Origin: an uncultured Alphaproteobacteria bacterium
GTDB taxonomy: Bacteria > Pseudomonadota > Alphaproteobacteria > Rickettsiales > UBA1997
Reading direction: 5' to 3'
NCBI GenBank assembly: GCA_903849835.1
Contig: CAINKA010000055.1
Location: forward strand, 1 to 6,042
DNA length: 6,042 bases
Shown here: positions 5,223 to 6,042 of the stretch, piece after piece
How positions within the stretch are numbered: the first letter of the stretch is position 1
How the letters are laid out: each line of letters begins with the position of its first letter
Program-made: the position numbers and the translations under genes
Notes under the pieces: model-generated
Databases searched by the model: none
Told to the model about the DNA's origin: nothing
Seen by the model: only the letters and a program-made list of their open reading frames with translations

Positions 5223-5828
5223 ATGAAAATTATTTTAATCGCCACAGTTTCTAACTTGGGTAAAATTGGTGATGTTATCGAAGTAAAAAACGGTTATGCC
5301 AAAAATTTTTTGATCCCGAACAAAAAAGCAATTTGCTTCACAACCAATAATTACAAAATCTTTGAAACTAAGAAGCACGAATTCGAGCAAGAAAATCTAA
5401 AAAATCTTAGCGTCGCAGAAAAAGTTAAAGCACAAATTTCTGGCAAAGATGTCGTGATTATTGAAAACGCATCTGATGACGGAAGGCTTTACGGATCAGT
5501 TAATTCCGCGGTTATTGCAGCGAAGATTAACGAAGTGATTGGAGAAAAATTAGTTTCGCGTGCGGATATTTTCTTAAAAAAACCAATCAAAGAAATCGGT
5601 CTTTACGAAGTGAAATTGAATCTTCATTCAGAAATTGCTCTTAATGTGAGATTGATCGTGACCAGAAGCGAGTCTGAAATTGAAGCTCTTTTGAAAGCTG
5701 CAAAGAAAGGTTCTAAATCCGAAGATTCTGAAGTTGTTTCGGAAGTTGCTGAAGTAGAATCTGCGGCGCCAAAAAAACCAAGAAAAAAGAAGGAAGAATC
5801 TCCTGAAAAAGAAGTTGCTTCTGCATAA
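5223..5828 (+). CDS. rplI: 50S ribosomal protein bL9
   Basis: L9 binds 23S rRNA at the base of the L1 stalk and helps keep the reading frame. The N-domain (about 1-52) has the signature KNGYAKNFLIPNKKA. A connecting helix follows (about 45-75, HEFEQENLKNL). The C-domain (about 76-150) contains DDGRLYGSVNSAVIAA and ends LIVTRSESEIEALL. Residues 158-201 are an extra acidic-then-basic tail (EVAEVESAAPKKPRKKK), not part of the conserved fold; tails of this kind occur in Rickettsiales-like L9. It is the last gene of the operon and is followed by a strong terminator. Confidence 0.97.
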   Translation: MKIILIATVSNLGKIGDVIEVKNGYAKNFLIPNKKAICFTTNNYKIFETKKHEFEQENLKNLSVAEKVKAQISGKDVVIIENASDDGRLYGSVNSAVIAAKINEVIGEKLVSRADIFLKKPIKEIGLYEVKLNLHSEIALNVRLIVTRSESEIEALLKAAKKGSKSEDSEVVSEVAEVESAAPKKPRKKKEESPEKEVASA

Positions 5829-5850
5829 TTTTTGAAGATCTAAAAAATAA

Positions 5851-5896
5851 AAAAACCGCTTTCGAATTTTTAAATTTGAAAGCGGTTTTTTATTGC
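5851..5896 (+). terminator. Intrinsic terminator of the rpsF-rpsR-rplI operon
   Basis: An 18-bp stem (5851-5868 with 5873-5890, one G-T wobble) has a 4-base loop. The right arm ends GCGGTTTTTTATT. It starts 22 bp after the rplI stop. An A-run on the left arm gives a T-run on the minus strand as well, so it may also stop transcripts arriving from the right. Confidence 0.92.
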
Positions 5897-6042
5897 GCGA
5901 AATTTCAAAAAACTTTTTTTAACCCAGATCCGTCATCACCCAAAATTTCCTAATGACCGTCATTAGACCCCAACCCTTTATTCCCAAGCATTCCAGCTAT
6001 GTTTTCACCTCATAATTCCGACTAAATTTTAGCACTTTTTTC
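5897..6042. other. Right-edge non-coding stretch with a palindrome
   Basis: I see no supported gene on either strand. A 17-bp palindrome at 5950-5966 pairs CTAATGAC with GTCATTAG around a single C. It could be an operator for a gene beyond the window or part of another dispersed repeat. No second copy is present here. Confidence 0.4.

Noticed and set aside
5953..6015. 20-codon plus-strand frame starting ATG within the right-edge palindrome
   Set aside because: It is too short, has no ribosome-binding site or family resemblance, and follows a terminator without a clear promoter.

Overview
The window looks like chromosome from a Rickettsiales-like alphaproteobacterium. The bS6, bS18, bL9 and SmpB proteins all read as alphaproteobacterial. 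They show the alphaproteobacterial S6 opening (MPLYETVFIARQD with YWGLR), S18 with RKSCPLS followed by INYKN, a long charged C-terminal tail on L9, and the SmpB ending GRGKKLYDKR. The DNA is AT-rich in the ribosomal genes, and no gene has a convincing Shine-Dalgarno sequence. Several families of short palindromic repeats lie between genes and, in frame, inside genes, as described for Rickettsia palindromic elements. The lineage is inferred from remembered family features, not from a search.

Layout. Positions 1-218 hold the end of a dispersed palindromic repeat, a strong plus-strand terminator for a gene lying left of the window, and a perfect 24-bp palindrome that resembles a stretched lac operator. 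Positions 219-1451 (+) encode a fusion of a DUF1016 (YhcG-type) N-terminal domain with a C-terminal staphylococcal-nuclease-like domain, interrupted by at least two repeat-derived segments. Positions 1452-3581 (-) encode the RecG helicase, also with two likely repeat-derived inserts. It converges on the nuclease gene with no bases between the two stop codons. Positions 3582-3766 hold a 75-bp long-stem palindrome, a second copy of the repeat at the left edge, and a possible recG promoter. Positions 3767-4201 (-) encode SmpB. Positions 4202-4437 form the divergent promoter region, bracketed by inverted arrays of an ATTTTAG heptamer. Positions 4438-5828 (+) are the rpsF-rpsR-rplI ribosomal protein operon, ended by a clear intrinsic terminator at 5851-5896. 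The last 150 bases have no supported gene.

How the parts work together. Most genes are housekeeping: ribosome assembly (S6, S18, L9), ribosome rescue (SmpB with tmRNA) and replication-fork repair (RecG). The accessory part is the DUF1016-SNase fusion. The most interesting signal is repeat-driven protein elongation. At least three unrelated palindromic elements sit inside the two genes of the left half, each keeping the reading frame open, and a fourth family sits between genes. No complete new defence or mobile system is visible.
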